Assembly (NCBI GenBank): GCA_021324755.1
Contig: JAJPIL010000014.1
Location: forward strand, 248,001-312,000
Reading direction: 5' to 3'
DNA from: Pseudomonadota bacterium
GTDB lineage: Bacteria > Desulfobacterota > Binatia > Binatales > Binataceae
Length of the DNA stretch: 64,000 nt
How positions within the stretch are numbered: position 1 is the stretch's first letter; every line of letters begins with the position of its first letter. The notes beneath the pieces were generated by a model. It was not told where the DNA came from, ran no database searches, and worked only from the letters and a program-made list of their open reading frames with translations. The position numbers and the translations under genes were made by a program. Positions 26,352 through 34,796 of this stretch are shown here, in pieces.

Positions 26352-27674
26352 ATGGGTTGTGGTGCGGATGGTCAGTTTACGACCACCTTTCAGTCAAAGG
26401 TAGCCTCGAGCGTCGAACTTACCGGGGCAAAGCGCAGGGTGCCCTTACTTCTAATTTCGCTTGTGGCGTTTTTGGTAGCGCTCAAGCCCGCCACGGGCGA
26501 GGCTGCCAAGCGCGGTCATCGTCGCTACAGCCACCGGCGACGCGTAGTTCACGTTTTGAATGCTCCTCCTTACCGGGCGCTGCTTTTGGAAGACGCCGAT
26601 ACCGGTCAAATCTTGTACGCCTACAACGAGCATCTCACGTGGCCACCAGCCTCGATGGCTAAAATGATGCTTTTGCTGGTGGCTGAAGACCAGATTCGAG
26701 CGGGTCGGTTTTCGCTAAGCGATCCGGTTCGAATTTCAATTACAGCTGCTTCGACCGGAGGCTCTCGCCTGGGTCTAAGGGCCGGTGAGGTCCATCCGCT
26801 GGGCGAGCTGATGAAGGCGGCGCTTATCAGGTCTGCAAACGACGCAGCGGTCGCAGTGGCAGAAAAGATCGCTGGCTCTACCGAGGCTTGCGTCAGGATG
26901 ATGAATCAGCGCGCCCAGGCGCTTCATATGTATCACACGTTTTTTGGTACCGTGGACGGGCTTCCACCTGTGCCAGGGCATGACGTCGACTTCACCGACG
27001 CTTACGATATGGGAATTCTTGCCCGGGAGATCATCCATCAGACCGACCTTTTGAAGTGGTCTTCGATGGAAAATGCGCTCTTCGACGGAGGAGCTGCAAT
27101 TCTGCACAACACCAATCGGTTAATTGGTCATTTCGAAGGTTGTGACGGGATTAAAACCGGCTTCACACATCAGGCCGGGTTCAATTTAACCGCTACCGCA
27201 AAACGGGGGGACATGCGGCTTATAGCCGTTGTACTCGGCGCTCCCACCAGTGCTGAGCGCTTTCGTCAGGTAGCGAACCTGCTCGAATGGGGCTTTCGGA
27301 ATTTCGTTGTCGTCGAGCCGCTAAAACAGGGCCAGGTACTGCCGGTCTCGGTACGGGTAGGAGCAAATCTCCTAGTTCAGCCAATTGCCGCCAAGGCCGC
27401 AAGAGTCTTAGTTCGCCGCGACGAGGTTCCCACTTTGCGCCTGGAGTATCAGTTGCCCACACAGCTAGCCGCCCCATTGCCTGCCGGGACGCCATTGGGT
27501 ACCGTTATGGTCCGTGACGGGATGCGGGTCGTTGATCAGGTCTCGGCGCTTTATCCCGACTTTGCGGCTAACTCAATCTATGGCGCAACACTCGAACCCA
27601 AGTTTGGGGTAGCGCTGAACCCAGCCGCAGGTGCCTACGGTCAGACACCTTCGCCTACGACGGGAAGTTGGTAA
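26352..27674 (+). CDS. D-alanyl-D-alanine carboxypeptidase, PBP5/6 family
   Basis: A protein of 440 residues of the low-molecular-weight penicillin-binding family S11. The three catalytic motifs are all present: SxxK in WPPASMAKMMLLL, SxN in IRSANDAAVAVAE and KTG in DGIKTGFTHQAGFN. A hydrophobic signal (VPLLLISLVAFLVAL) leads the mature part, and a C-terminal beta-domain follows from about residue 340. The enzyme removes the terminal D-Ala from peptidoglycan stem peptides. The ATG at 26352 is preferred because AAAGGAG lies 12 bases before it; GTG 26310 overlaps the TPR stop. The C-terminus lacks the amphipathic anchor helix and ends in a Pro/Thr tail. A small Arg-rich frame overlaps the stop. 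Confidence 0.9.
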   Translation: MGCGADGQFTTTFQSKVASSVELTGAKRRVPLLLISLVAFLVALKPATGEAAKRGHRRYSHRRRVVHVLNAPPYRALLLEDADTGQILYAYNEHLTWPPASMAKMMLLLVAEDQIRAGRFSLSDPVRISITAASTGGSRLGLRAGEVHPLGELMKAALIRSANDAAVAVAEKIAGSTEACVRMMNQRAQALHMYHTFFGTVDGLPPVPGHDVDFTDAYDMGILAREIIHQTDLLKWSSMENALFDGGAAILHNTNRLIGHFEGCDGIKTGFTHQAGFNLTATAKRGDMRLIAVVLGAPTSAERFRQVANLLEWGFRNFVVVEPLKQGQVLPVSVRVGANLLVQPIAAKAARVLVRRDEVPTLRLEYQLPTQLAAPLPAGTPLGTVMVRDGMRVVDQVSALYPDFAANSIYGATLEPKFGVALNPAAGAYGQTPSPTTGSW

Positions 27675-27796
27675 TGAATCGAGCATCGATAAAGAACAAT
27701 CGCCGGCGTCGGCGTCTTAGGCGAGCCCGACGGGCAAGCGCGGTTCAGATGCGCCAACGCAAGCGAAGAATGTTGCGTAATCGAAGGCGCGTATAG
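27674..27796 (+). CDS. Arginine-rich 40-residue ORF overlapping the carboxypeptidase stop
   Basis: A reading frame of 40 residues whose ATG shares one base with the carboxypeptidase stop (TAATG), so it could be translated by re-initiation. Eighteen residues are arginine and two are lysine, in short clusters such as NNRRRRRLRRARR. There are no acidic residues and the charge is far above that of ordinary proteins. Such composition occurs in protamine-like and RNA-binding peptides, but no family is recognised. It has no ribosome site of its own beyond the overlap. A GC-rich stretch read in one frame could give the same by chance. Support is the tight overlap and strong composition only. Confidence 0.4.
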   Translation: MNRASIKNNRRRRRLRRARRASAVQMRQRKRRMLRNRRRV

Positions 27797-28257
27797 GTCT
27801 TGCGCAGTACGGAGCGCACTGCTGCGCGAAAAGACTATCTTTGACTGGCCTGCCGAGTAGGAGACCCTCCTACCGAACTCGCGTGACTTGCGGGTTCGCC
27901 AGTCTTTCGAAAAAGCACCGTATTTTTCGGCCTGGCCTTTAAGGGTTCTGTACCACACGCCCTTGAACGCGGGCGATCTTCGTGCTCCCGCCGCACTGTG
28001 AGAATCGCTTTGGTATGGTCGTAGCGAATTAAACGCAACTTGGCTGCGTCTTTAGGTTTGAGGATTTTGGCAGATTCGCCGAAGGCTTAGCCGGGCCTCG
28101 GGATTGACAAGATTTAGTTAGCTGAAACTTGGCGCAGTCGTCGGTCGTGCTTCGGCAACGATTGGTGCTTGGCGATGTTCGCTAGGGTCGTTCGTTTTCT
28201 TGCGGTAGTGTCAAACGCTTCGGCTAGCCCTTCGCGTCGACGGGCCGTCATGGGCTT
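27797..28257. other. Intergenic region with small hairpins
   Basis: About 460 bases with no convincing gene. A perfect six-base stem (GCGCAG 27802-27807 with CTGCGC 27822-27827) follows the Arg-rich frame closely, but it lacks a T-run, so it is only a weak terminator candidate. A seven-base stem GTAGGAG/CTCCTAC with a three-base loop follows near 27857-27873. The promoter of the next gene must also lie here but is not recognised. Confidence 0.4.
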
Positions 28258-28353
28258 TTGTTTTTGCCCGCTCTAGCTAAGTCTGAACGTCGGTCGCTAA
28301 GCAGCGAGCATACGGTCCTAACGACGACTTTACCCAACGAGGTTTATGGGCAA

Positions 28354-29415
28354 ATGAGGCTCTATATGCGTGCGGGTTGGTTGTCTGAGGAGAGTAAGCA
28401 AGAGGCTTTGGCGGAAAGCCAAAGTCGTGCTTTGTGGGATGGGGTAATTGCGGGTCTTTTGGGAGCGGCGTCGATCGCAATCTGTTTTTTGCTGATCGAC
28501 CTAAGCAATGGTAGGCCGTTCACTGTCCCTCTAGTTTTGAGCGCTTTGTTATTCAGGCTTGCTCCCCAAGCGAGCTTTTCAGCCCAAGCAGTTTGGCAGG
28601 TGCTCGCGTACTCACTGGTTCATTTCGGCGCGTTCGCTCTCCTCGGGCTGGTAATGGCATGGCTCGTATTGGGGACGAGACGAGCCTCGGTGCTGTCGCT
28701 TTTTGTGACGGCATTTATCGCCGTATCCGAGCTTTTACTCGTCGTTTTTCTGACCCACACGAATTTATCGAGCCTGTTGCCTTTGTCGCGATGGAGCTTT
28801 TTGGTTGCCAACGTAGTCGCGGTTTTCGTAATGCTGGTCTACTTTTTCGCGCGCAACCCAGGACTGGGCGGCAGCGTCTTCGGCTCGTGGTTTGAGATAC
28901 TTAGCGAGGGTATACTCGCGGGTTTGATCGGTGGCCTGACGATTGCGATCTGGTTTTTGCTTTTTGACCTGAGCATGGGTCGCCCATTTTACACGCCGCA
29001 AATCCTTGGCGCGGCGCTTCTGGGCAGAGGTGCACTTGGCGGGTCAGCTCAAATTTCTGCGGAGTTGGTTTTTATTTACTCTGTGCTCCACTTCAGTGCC
29101 TTCATGGTTTTTGGCGTGCTCGTGTGTTCCCTTTTTGCCACCCTGGAACGCAACGATGTCTTGCTCGGTGGCTTGTTTCTGTCGTTCGTCCTCTTCGAGC
29201 TCTTTTTTGTCGGGTTTCTTACGCTCACCGACGAAGAGCTGCTCAGGCGCTTGAGCCCGTGGAAGATCGAGGTAGGCAATTTGCTCGCCAGCGCGGTCGT
29301 ATTGGCGTTTTTGCTGATGCGTAATCGTCGCGTACTGGAACGACTCGAGGCGGGATGGAGGCATCTTCAAGGCCTGGCAAGCGATCTGATCTCCAAGCCG
29401 CCGACCAACGGATAA
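28354..29415 (+). CDS. Internally duplicated integral membrane protein
   Basis: A protein of 353 residues with about eight membrane helices arranged as two similar halves of four. Each half has the same signature: an alpha helix ending FLL-(I/F)-DLS-x-GRPF (FLLIDLSNGRPFTVP and FLLFDLSMGRPFYTP), followed by a helix with HF-x-AF (LVHFGAFALLG and VLHFSAFMVFG), then a helix with E-LL/FF-x-V-FLT. This points to a tandem gene duplication. I do not recognise a family with known function. The ATG at 28354 is chosen over TTG 28258 because GAGG lies 11 bases upstream; the longer frame adds a polar leader. The next gene, tldD, is over 300 bases away, so this is probably a single-gene unit. Confidence 0.8.
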   Translation: MRLYMRAGWLSEESKQEALAESQSRALWDGVIAGLLGAASIAICFLLIDLSNGRPFTVPLVLSALLFRLAPQASFSAQAVWQVLAYSLVHFGAFALLGLVMAWLVLGTRRASVLSLFVTAFIAVSELLLVVFLTHTNLSSLLPLSRWSFLVANVVAVFVMLVYFFARNPGLGGSVFGSWFEILSEGILAGLIGGLTIAIWFLLFDLSMGRPFYTPQILGAALLGRGALGGSAQISAELVFIYSVLHFSAFMVFGVLVCSLFATLERNDVLLGGLFLSFVLFELFFVGFLTLTDEELLRRLSPWKIEVGNLLASAVVLAFLLMRNRRVLERLEAGWRHLQGLASDLISKPPTNG

Positions 29416-29737
29416 CTCGACTTAAGCACACCTCTCCTTGGCCTCGCTCGAGCGCCGTTGAGCCTTATTGACGGCCCGTTTTGTCTCAAGGACCGAGGTT
29501 TGTCGGTTCGACCCTGCTGCGCAGTTTGCTTCGAGAAAAGGGAGCTCTGTTGCCAAAAAGCCAGGCTCGGTCGTAGACGGAGAGTTGTCGGAGCTCGTCT
29601 TCGGCTCTCAAAGTTTGCGTTTTCTCGTCAAAGGGCACCGAGGCTGGCCCCTGACGCTCGGAAGTTCGATGTGTTAGGATAGTTCGGGGTAGGGATACGG
29701 ATGAGTTGTAAATGGCTATCGATGGAGTAGGAATTCG
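29416..29737. other. Intergenic region upstream of tldD
   Basis: About 320 bases between the duplicated membrane protein and tldD. A 74-codon frame here lacks recognisable content. No terminator, repeat or certain promoter is visible; GGAGTAGG just before tldD is its ribosome site. Confidence 0.4.
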
Positions 29738-31186
29738 GTGGTGAATGAACTGACGCAGCCACAGAGCTTTTTCCTCGAACGCTTCGGCTTGAGCGAGAGG
29801 GTTTTCGAGAAAGTTTTAGATACCGCCCTGGAACGCAAGGCTGACTACGCTGACCTCTATTTTGAGTGGCGAAGCAGCGAGTTTATCAGCCTTGAGAACT
29901 CGATGGTAAACCGCACTGCTAAAAACGTGACCCAGGGCTGTGGAGTGCGGGTTTGTGCCGAGGACAGAACCGGCTACGCCTATAGCGACGAAATTACGGT
30001 CGAGCGGATGCGGCTTGCGGCCGAGACCGCCCGCCTTATAGCTGACCAGTCTGGCGGAAGTCGCCAACCGGTTGCGGTGGGTCAGCTCGTACCGCGCCAT
30101 AATCTGTACGCACTGAAAACGTTGCCGCAGGAGGTTCCAGCGGCCGATAAAGTGGCGCTGCTGGACCAAATCGACCAGGTTGCACGCAGGATCGACTCTC
30201 GGGTCAAAAACGTGATTGCGTCGATCGCGACCGAGACTAAGCTCGTCATGATCGCCACGAGCGAGGGCAAGCTGGCTGCCGACCTTCAGCCGCTGACTCG
30301 GCTCAATGTGACGGTGATCGTGGAGGCGGGCGGAAATCGGCAAGTCGGCTTCTTTGGCGGCGGGGGTCGCGTCGAGTATAGCTACTTTCTCGAGGAGGAC
30401 CGCTGGCGACGCTACGTGGCCGAGGCCACCAGGCAGGCCCTGGTTAATTTGGAAGCCGTGGATGCGCCTGCGGGCGAGATGACAGTGGTGCTGGGTCCTG
30501 GGTGGCCTGGGATTCTTTTGCACGAGGCCGTAGGTCACGGGCTTGAGGCCGATTTTAACCGAAAGAGGGCATCTGCATTTAGCGACAGAATCGGTCAGCA
30601 GGTGGCAAGCCCATTGTGCACCGTGGTGGACGATGGCACACTGCCGAACCGACGGGGTAGCCTCAACGTCGATGACGAAGGTACGCCGACTTCACGCACC
30701 GTATTGATCGAAAAAGGCGTTCTGCGCGGCTATCTCCAGGACCGTCTGAATGCGCGGCTTATGAAGATGCCGCTTACCGGCAACGGTAGGCGCGAGAGTT
30801 TCGCCCACATGCCGATGCCGCGGATGACCAACACTTTCATGCTCGCCGGCGATAGCGACCCGGAGGAGATAATCCGCTCTGTGAAGTATGGCATATACGC
30901 CGCTAACTTCGGTGGCGGTCAGGTCGATATCACCAGCGGCAAGTTCGTTTTCTCGGCTAGCGAAGCTTACCTTATCGAAAACGGTAAACTCACTCGACCA
31001 ATCAAAGGTGCCACGCTTATCGGCAATGGCCCCGACGTGTTGAAGCGAGTCTCGATGGTTGGAAACGACCTCAAGCTCGACGAAGGAATTGGCACCTGCG
31101 GCAAGAACGGACAATCCGTGCCGGTTGGAGTGGGTCTCCCCACTATCCGGGTAGACGGACTGACCGTCGGTGGAACACACGCGTGA
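29738..31186 (+). CDS. tldD: Metalloprotease TldD
   Basis: A protein of 482 residues. The zinc site HExxxH appears as LLHEAVGHGLEADFNR, as in TldD; TldD and TldE act as a heterodimer in which only TldD carries metal. In enterobacteria the pair degrades unfolded peptides, matures microcin B17 by cleaving its leader and takes part in CcdA turnover. The C-terminal FGGGQVDITSGKFVFSA...LIENGKLTRPIKGA blocks are family hallmarks. The start is GTG at 29738, with GGAGTAGG upstream; the next codon is also GTG and could serve. The stop overlaps the tldE start (GTGA). No microcin precursor or modification cluster is adjacent, so a general proteolytic role is most likely. Confidence 0.95.
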   Translation: MVNELTQPQSFFLERFGLSERVFEKVLDTALERKADYADLYFEWRSSEFISLENSMVNRTAKNVTQGCGVRVCAEDRTGYAYSDEITVERMRLAAETARLIADQSGGSRQPVAVGQLVPRHNLYALKTLPQEVPAADKVALLDQIDQVARRIDSRVKNVIASIATETKLVMIATSEGKLAADLQPLTRLNVTVIVEAGGNRQVGFFGGGGRVEYSYFLEEDRWRRYVAEATRQALVNLEAVDAPAGEMTVVLGPGWPGILLHEAVGHGLEADFNRKRASAFSDRIGQQVASPLCTVVDDGTLPNRRGSLNVDDEGTPTSRTVLIEKGVLRGYLQDRLNARLMKMPLTGNGRRESFAHMPMPRMTNTFMLAGDSDPEEIIRSVKYGIYAANFGGGQVDITSGKFVFSASEAYLIENGKLTRPIKGATLIGNGPDVLKRVSMVGNDLKLDEGIGTCGKNGQSVPVGVGLPTIRVDGLTVGGTHA

Positions 31187-32553
31187 AAGCAGTATCGGAC
31201 TTCAACGAGCAACAAGATATCGCTCTCGCTCAATGGGGACTTGAGCGCGCCTGCGACTACGGGGCAACCGCCGCCGAAGTGCTGATACTGAGCGCAGAAG
31301 CGATTAACGCCGGGGTCAGGCTGGGTCAAGTCGAAAAATTGAAGAATTCGCGCGAGCGTCGCTTCGGGCTTCGCGTTTTCGTCGGGCAATCGAGCGCGTG
31401 CGCTTCCACCTCGGAGCTCGAGGCGAGCGGACTTAAACGCTTTATCGAAGAGACCGTTGCACTTGCACGTATCACCGCGCGCGACCCGTGGGCGGGATTG
31501 CCCTCGCCCGAGCTTCATCCGCGCGCGATTCCCGACCTTAACCTGAACGATTTTGCATGCGGCCTCATCGCGCCTGAGAAGGCGCTTGAGCTTGCACGTC
31601 GGGCAGAAAAGGCGGCGTTAAGCTTCCACCCGGCGATTACTAACTCCGAGGGCGCAGAGTTTAACTCGAGCCGCCATCTAGTGGTCTTTGCCAACAGTCA
31701 AGGCTTCACTGGCGCTTACCAGGGTACCTCTTACAGTCTGGTGGTCGTTCCCATAGCTCGGTCGGACTCCTCGATGCAGCGCGACTACTGGTACACTGCT
31801 AGCCGGCATTTTGATGGCTTGGACGACCCTGAACAGGTCGGATTGACCGCGGCCAAGAGGGCCTTGAGACGTTTGGGCGCGCGCAAGATCGCTACCACAA
31901 AGGTCCCAGTTATTTTCGAGCCAGAGATAGCTGCCGGATTGCTGCGCACGCTTGCGAACGCTGCTTGCGGCGACGCACTGCATACTCGGGCTTCGTTTCT
32001 CGTCGACAAATTAGGCGAGGAAATTGCGGCGCCTACGGTAACAGTAGTGGACGATCCATTGATGCCCGCTGCGCTCGGTTCCAAGCCTTTCGACGGCGAA
32101 GGGGTAGCTTGCAAGCGTAAAGTCGTCATTGAACGGGGGAGACTGGTTAGTTATTTGTTGGATTCCTATTCCGCGCGCAAACTGGGGCTTGTGACCACTG
32201 GCAACGCAGCGCGCGGCGTGGGGAGCCCGCCAAGTCCTGCTCCAACCAACCTCTACCTCGAACCTGGCAATTACAGCCCTGAGCAGATTGTACGTTCGGT
32301 GAAAAAGGGTCTGCTAGTAACTGAGCTTATCGGCTTTGGCGTGAATCTTGTGACCGGCGACTACTCGCGCGGCGCGGCAGGATTCTGGATCGAGGAGGGC
32401 GAGATCGCTTTCCCGGTTGAAGAAATCACGATCGCGGGAAATCTGAAGCGCATGCTGCTCGATATCGAGATGGTTGGCAATGACCTCCAGTGGCGCTCCT
32501 CCGTTGCATCCCCGACGATCAAAATCGCGGAAATGACGGTTGCGGGCTCCTGA
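31183..32553 (+). CDS. tldE: Metalloprotease-partner TldE/PmbA
   Basis: A protein of 456 residues, the partner of TldD. It has the shared fold but lacks the HExxxH metal site, as is normal for TldE/PmbA. Recognisable blocks are FEPEIAAGLLRTLANAACGD, FDGEGVACKRKVVIERGRL, TGNAARGVGSPPSPAPTNLYLEPG and the C-terminal ITIAGNLKRMLLDIEMVGNDL. The gene starts with GTG at 31183, sharing four bases with the tldD stop, so the two are translationally coupled, which suits a 1:1 heterodimer. The downstream cox cluster is convergent, with no obvious terminator in the ~240-base gap. Confidence in the assignment is high. Confidence 0.94.
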   Translation: MKAVSDFNEQQDIALAQWGLERACDYGATAAEVLILSAEAINAGVRLGQVEKLKNSRERRFGLRVFVGQSSACASTSELEASGLKRFIEETVALARITARDPWAGLPSPELHPRAIPDLNLNDFACGLIAPEKALELARRAEKAALSFHPAITNSEGAEFNSSRHLVVFANSQGFTGAYQGTSYSLVVVPIARSDSSMQRDYWYTASRHFDGLDDPEQVGLTAAKRALRRLGARKIATTKVPVIFEPEIAAGLLRTLANAACGDALHTRASFLVDKLGEEIAAPTVTVVDDPLMPAALGSKPFDGEGVACKRKVVIERGRLVSYLLDSYSARKLGLVTTGNAARGVGSPPSPAPTNLYLEPGNYSPEQIVRSVKKGLLVTELIGFGVNLVTGDYSRGAAGFWIEEGEIAFPVEEITIAGNLKRMLLDIEMVGNDLQWRSSVASPTIKIAEMTVAGS

Positions 32554-32794
32554 AGAGCGCGCAAGTAGCTTTTCGACTTTCCTGAATTAGGGCGGGATTG
32601 AAACGCCGGGCAAGAGAGCGTTGTTCAGCCTGAATTTTGTGAGTCCCTGCCCAGCAATTAAAGGGCGACGTTTGGCTGTCGAAGGTGATGCTTTTTAATC
32701 TCCTGCTGGGTAAGCTTCCGTATCAACATATTATCGAGAGCGTCTGAACGCAGGCGAACGGCAAGCACAATGGACGATAGGCTTGTCCCGCCGC

Positions 32795-33328
32795 TTACTG
32801 GCGGCCAGTGAAAAGGCTGCGGATGAGCCGCACAAGGTAACGCCAGAAGTTCAGCAGTATGCCCTGACGCGCAACCGTGCCTTTGGCGCTTGCTTTGAGT
32901 TCTGCATCGGCCGCGGCGAAAAATTGACCGAGCATCATTTTGGCTACGCCCTCGAGCATCCGCTGACCGACCTGCATGATAGGTCCGCCTACCTGCACGT
33001 CGCCGCTGTACTTGACGAGAGTTTGGTTGTGGTCCTTGGGCACGAGCTCGACCGTTCCGTAACCGCGCATGAAACCTTGCGCACCTTTTCCGTCGATGAA
33101 AATCTTGTAATACTCTGGTGCTCGTCTCTCCTCGATTTTGACCCGGCCGCTATAAACGCCTTTAACCGCTGCTACACCTACCGAGATAGTGCCGGTGAAT
33201 TCGTCTGGGCTGACCGTTTCGAACTTTTCAACGCCAGGTATAAGGCGCGCAAGCCTATTGGGATCGTTGAACAGCTCCCATACTTGCTCTCTAGGGGCTG
33301 AAAGGGTTTGTTCACCGCTGATTTTCAT
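32795..33328 (-). CDS. CoxG-family SRPBCC protein with C-terminal hydrophobic tail
   Basis: A protein of 177 residues of the CoxG (CO dehydrogenase subunit G) family, with the SRPBCC lipid-binding fold. It begins with the family signature MKISGEQTLSAPREQVWELF and has VGGPIMQVGQRMLEGVAKMM near the end of the fold. Beyond residue ~150 it carries a tail with alternating basic and hydrophobic residues (LLNFWRYLVRLIRSLF), a likely membrane anchor. CoxG proteins are reported to link CO dehydrogenase to the membrane and its quinones. It is the last gene of the minus-strand cluster, 40 bases after its paralogue. The two CoxG copies are clearly duplicates: near-identical motifs in order, but only this one has the tail. 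Confidence 0.85.
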   Translation of the reverse strand: MKISGEQTLSAPREQVWELFNDPNRLARLIPGVEKFETVSPDEFTGTISVGVAAVKGVYSGRVKIEERRAPEYYKIFIDGKGAQGFMRGYGTVELVPKDHNQTLVKYSGDVQVGGPIMQVGQRMLEGVAKMMLGQFFAAADAELKASAKGTVARQGILLNFWRYLVRLIRSLFTGRQ

Positions 33329-33368
33329 CGCTTTGACCTGGCCTGAATTGTGCCTTCATCCACCCGAA

Positions 33369-33824
33369 CTACGATTGATTCGTTCCACCTTTCAATTCGG
33401 TCTCAGCCGCCGCGAAAAAGTCATTCAACATCCTTTTGGCCACGCTTTCGAGCATCCGCTGCCCGACTTGCATAATGGGCCCACCTATCTGGACATCGGC
33501 GGCGTAGCGAACCAACGTTTGCTCCTGCCCCTTTGGCTCGAGCTCGAGTGTCCCCGTGCCTCGTATAAACCCCTGCGCGCCCTTGCCGTCAAACGACGCT
33601 TTGTAGTATTCGGGCTGCCGTTTTTCGTCGATCTTGATATGTCCAGTGTACGTTCCCTTGACTGCGGCCACGGCTACGGTCATCGTTCCCTCGAACTCGT
33701 CAGGGGCCACTATGTTGAACTTTTGCACGCCTGGGACCAGACGAGCCAAACGCGCAGGGTCATCGAGTAACGCCCATACTTGTTCTTGCGCAGCAGGTAA
33801 AAGATGCTCGCCACTTATTTTCAT
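33369..33824 (-). CDS. CoxG-family SRPBCC protein without tail
   Basis: A protein of 151 residues, the second CoxG paralogue. It matches the neighbour over nearly the whole fold (MKISGEHLLPAAQEQVWALL, DGKGAQGFIRGTGTLELEP, VQIGGPIMQVGQRMLESVA) but stops at about residue 150 without the basic-hydrophobic tail. It is therefore probably soluble, or anchored by a partner. It lies 98 bases after coxM on the minus strand. The pair could be a division of work (one at the membrane, one with the enzyme), or simple redundancy. The ligand is not known from the sequence. Confidence 0.85.
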   Translation of the reverse strand: MKISGEHLLPAAQEQVWALLDDPARLARLVPGVQKFNIVAPDEFEGTMTVAVAAVKGTYTGHIKIDEKRQPEYYKASFDGKGAQGFIRGTGTLELEPKGQEQTLVRYAADVQIGGPIMQVGQRMLESVAKRMLNDFFAAAETELKGGTNQS

Positions 33825-33922
33825 TTAAGTTCTTAGACTCTGATTTTGAGTGCGGAAGCGTCAGGGCATATACTGCCCTGACGCTCGAAGGGTTGCTTTT
33901 TAGAGCTTTTCAGCAAGCGACC

Positions 33923-34792
33923 CTACGGCTTGCACGCAGCGATCGCTCGTTCCAGCGCGCGGCGAGTGTACACGCGCGCAAGCTCAGCCCTGAACTCGCT
34001 GGAGGCGTGGATATCGGAAAGACAGTCGACTCCGTCGGCTGCATGGGCAGCTGCTGCTGCAAGCGCGGTCGAGTCAGGCTTTTTGCCGGTCAACGCAGAT
34101 TCGACTGCAGTGGCCCTAAACGGCTTCGGCGCTATACCCGTGATGCCGACCCGCACTTTCTCGCAACTACCGTCCTTGCCCAGGGTCACTAGCGCAGCTA
34201 CGCCAACTATGGCGAAACCTGAAGCTGGCTGAGGGTGCTTTAGGTAGGCATAACCCGCACCCTGCGGTATCGGTGCGAAAACGACTCGTCTAAGGATTTC
34301 GTCGGGCCTAAGTGCGGTGGTCATCAGATCGACGAAAAAGTCCTGAGCCTTGACCGTGCGCGTCCCCTGCTCGCTCTCCAGTTCGAGCTCCGCTTCCAGA
34401 GCTAACACCGCCGCCGGGTAGTCAGCGGCAGGATCGGCGTGAGCCAAGCTTCCGCCAATCGTTCCGCGGTTTCTCACCTGCACGTCGCCGATTTCCGCCG
34501 CGCAATCGGCAAGCAAGCCGAGCTTTTGTTTAATCAGGGGCGAGCTTGCAATCTCGCTGTGCGTTACGGTTGCGCCGATTAGGATTTTGTTTCCTTCCTC
34601 GGAAATCTGCGACAGCTCGCGGACACCGCCGATGTCGATCAGGTGGCTCGGTTGAGCCAACCGCAATTTCATCATAGGAATCAGGCTATGTCCGCCCGAC
34701 AAAAGCTTTGCTCCATCGCCCAGGCGCTTTAGCAAAGAAAGAGCCTCTTTTACGCTCTGCGCCCGATGGTATTCAAAGGTGGCTGGAAACAT
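33923..34792 (-). CDS. coxM: Molybdenum hydroxylase FAD-binding subunit, CoxM-like
   Basis: A protein of 289 residues with a vanillyl-alcohol-oxidase-type FAD domain. The two FAD signatures of the CoxM family are visible: KLLSGGHSLIPMMKLRLAQP and NRGTIGGSLAHADPAADYPA. The C-terminal ~100 residues are the CO-dehydrogenase flavoprotein C-terminal fold. It passes electrons from the iron-sulfur subunit to an acceptor. The ATG at 34792 starts four bases after the coxL stop, so translation is coupled. Order coxS-coxL-coxM fits form II clusters (form I is usually M-S-L). Confidence 0.93.
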   Translation of the reverse strand: MFPATFEYHRAQSVKEALSLLKRLGDGAKLLSGGHSLIPMMKLRLAQPSHLIDIGGVRELSQISEEGNKILIGATVTHSEIASSPLIKQKLGLLADCAAEIGDVQVRNRGTIGGSLAHADPAADYPAAVLALEAELELESEQGTRTVKAQDFFVDLMTTALRPDEILRRVVFAPIPQGAGYAYLKHPQPASGFAIVGVAALVTLGKDGSCEKVRVGITGIAPKPFRATAVESALTGKKPDSTALAAAAAHAADGVDCLSDIHASSEFRAELARVYTRRALERAIAACKP

Positions 34793-34796
34793 GGCC

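Noticed and set aside
32783-33301. A pair of similar plus-strand frames over the CoxG genes (also 33189-33770)
   Set aside because: They resemble each other only because the CoxG genes on the opposite strand are duplicates; they are shadows.
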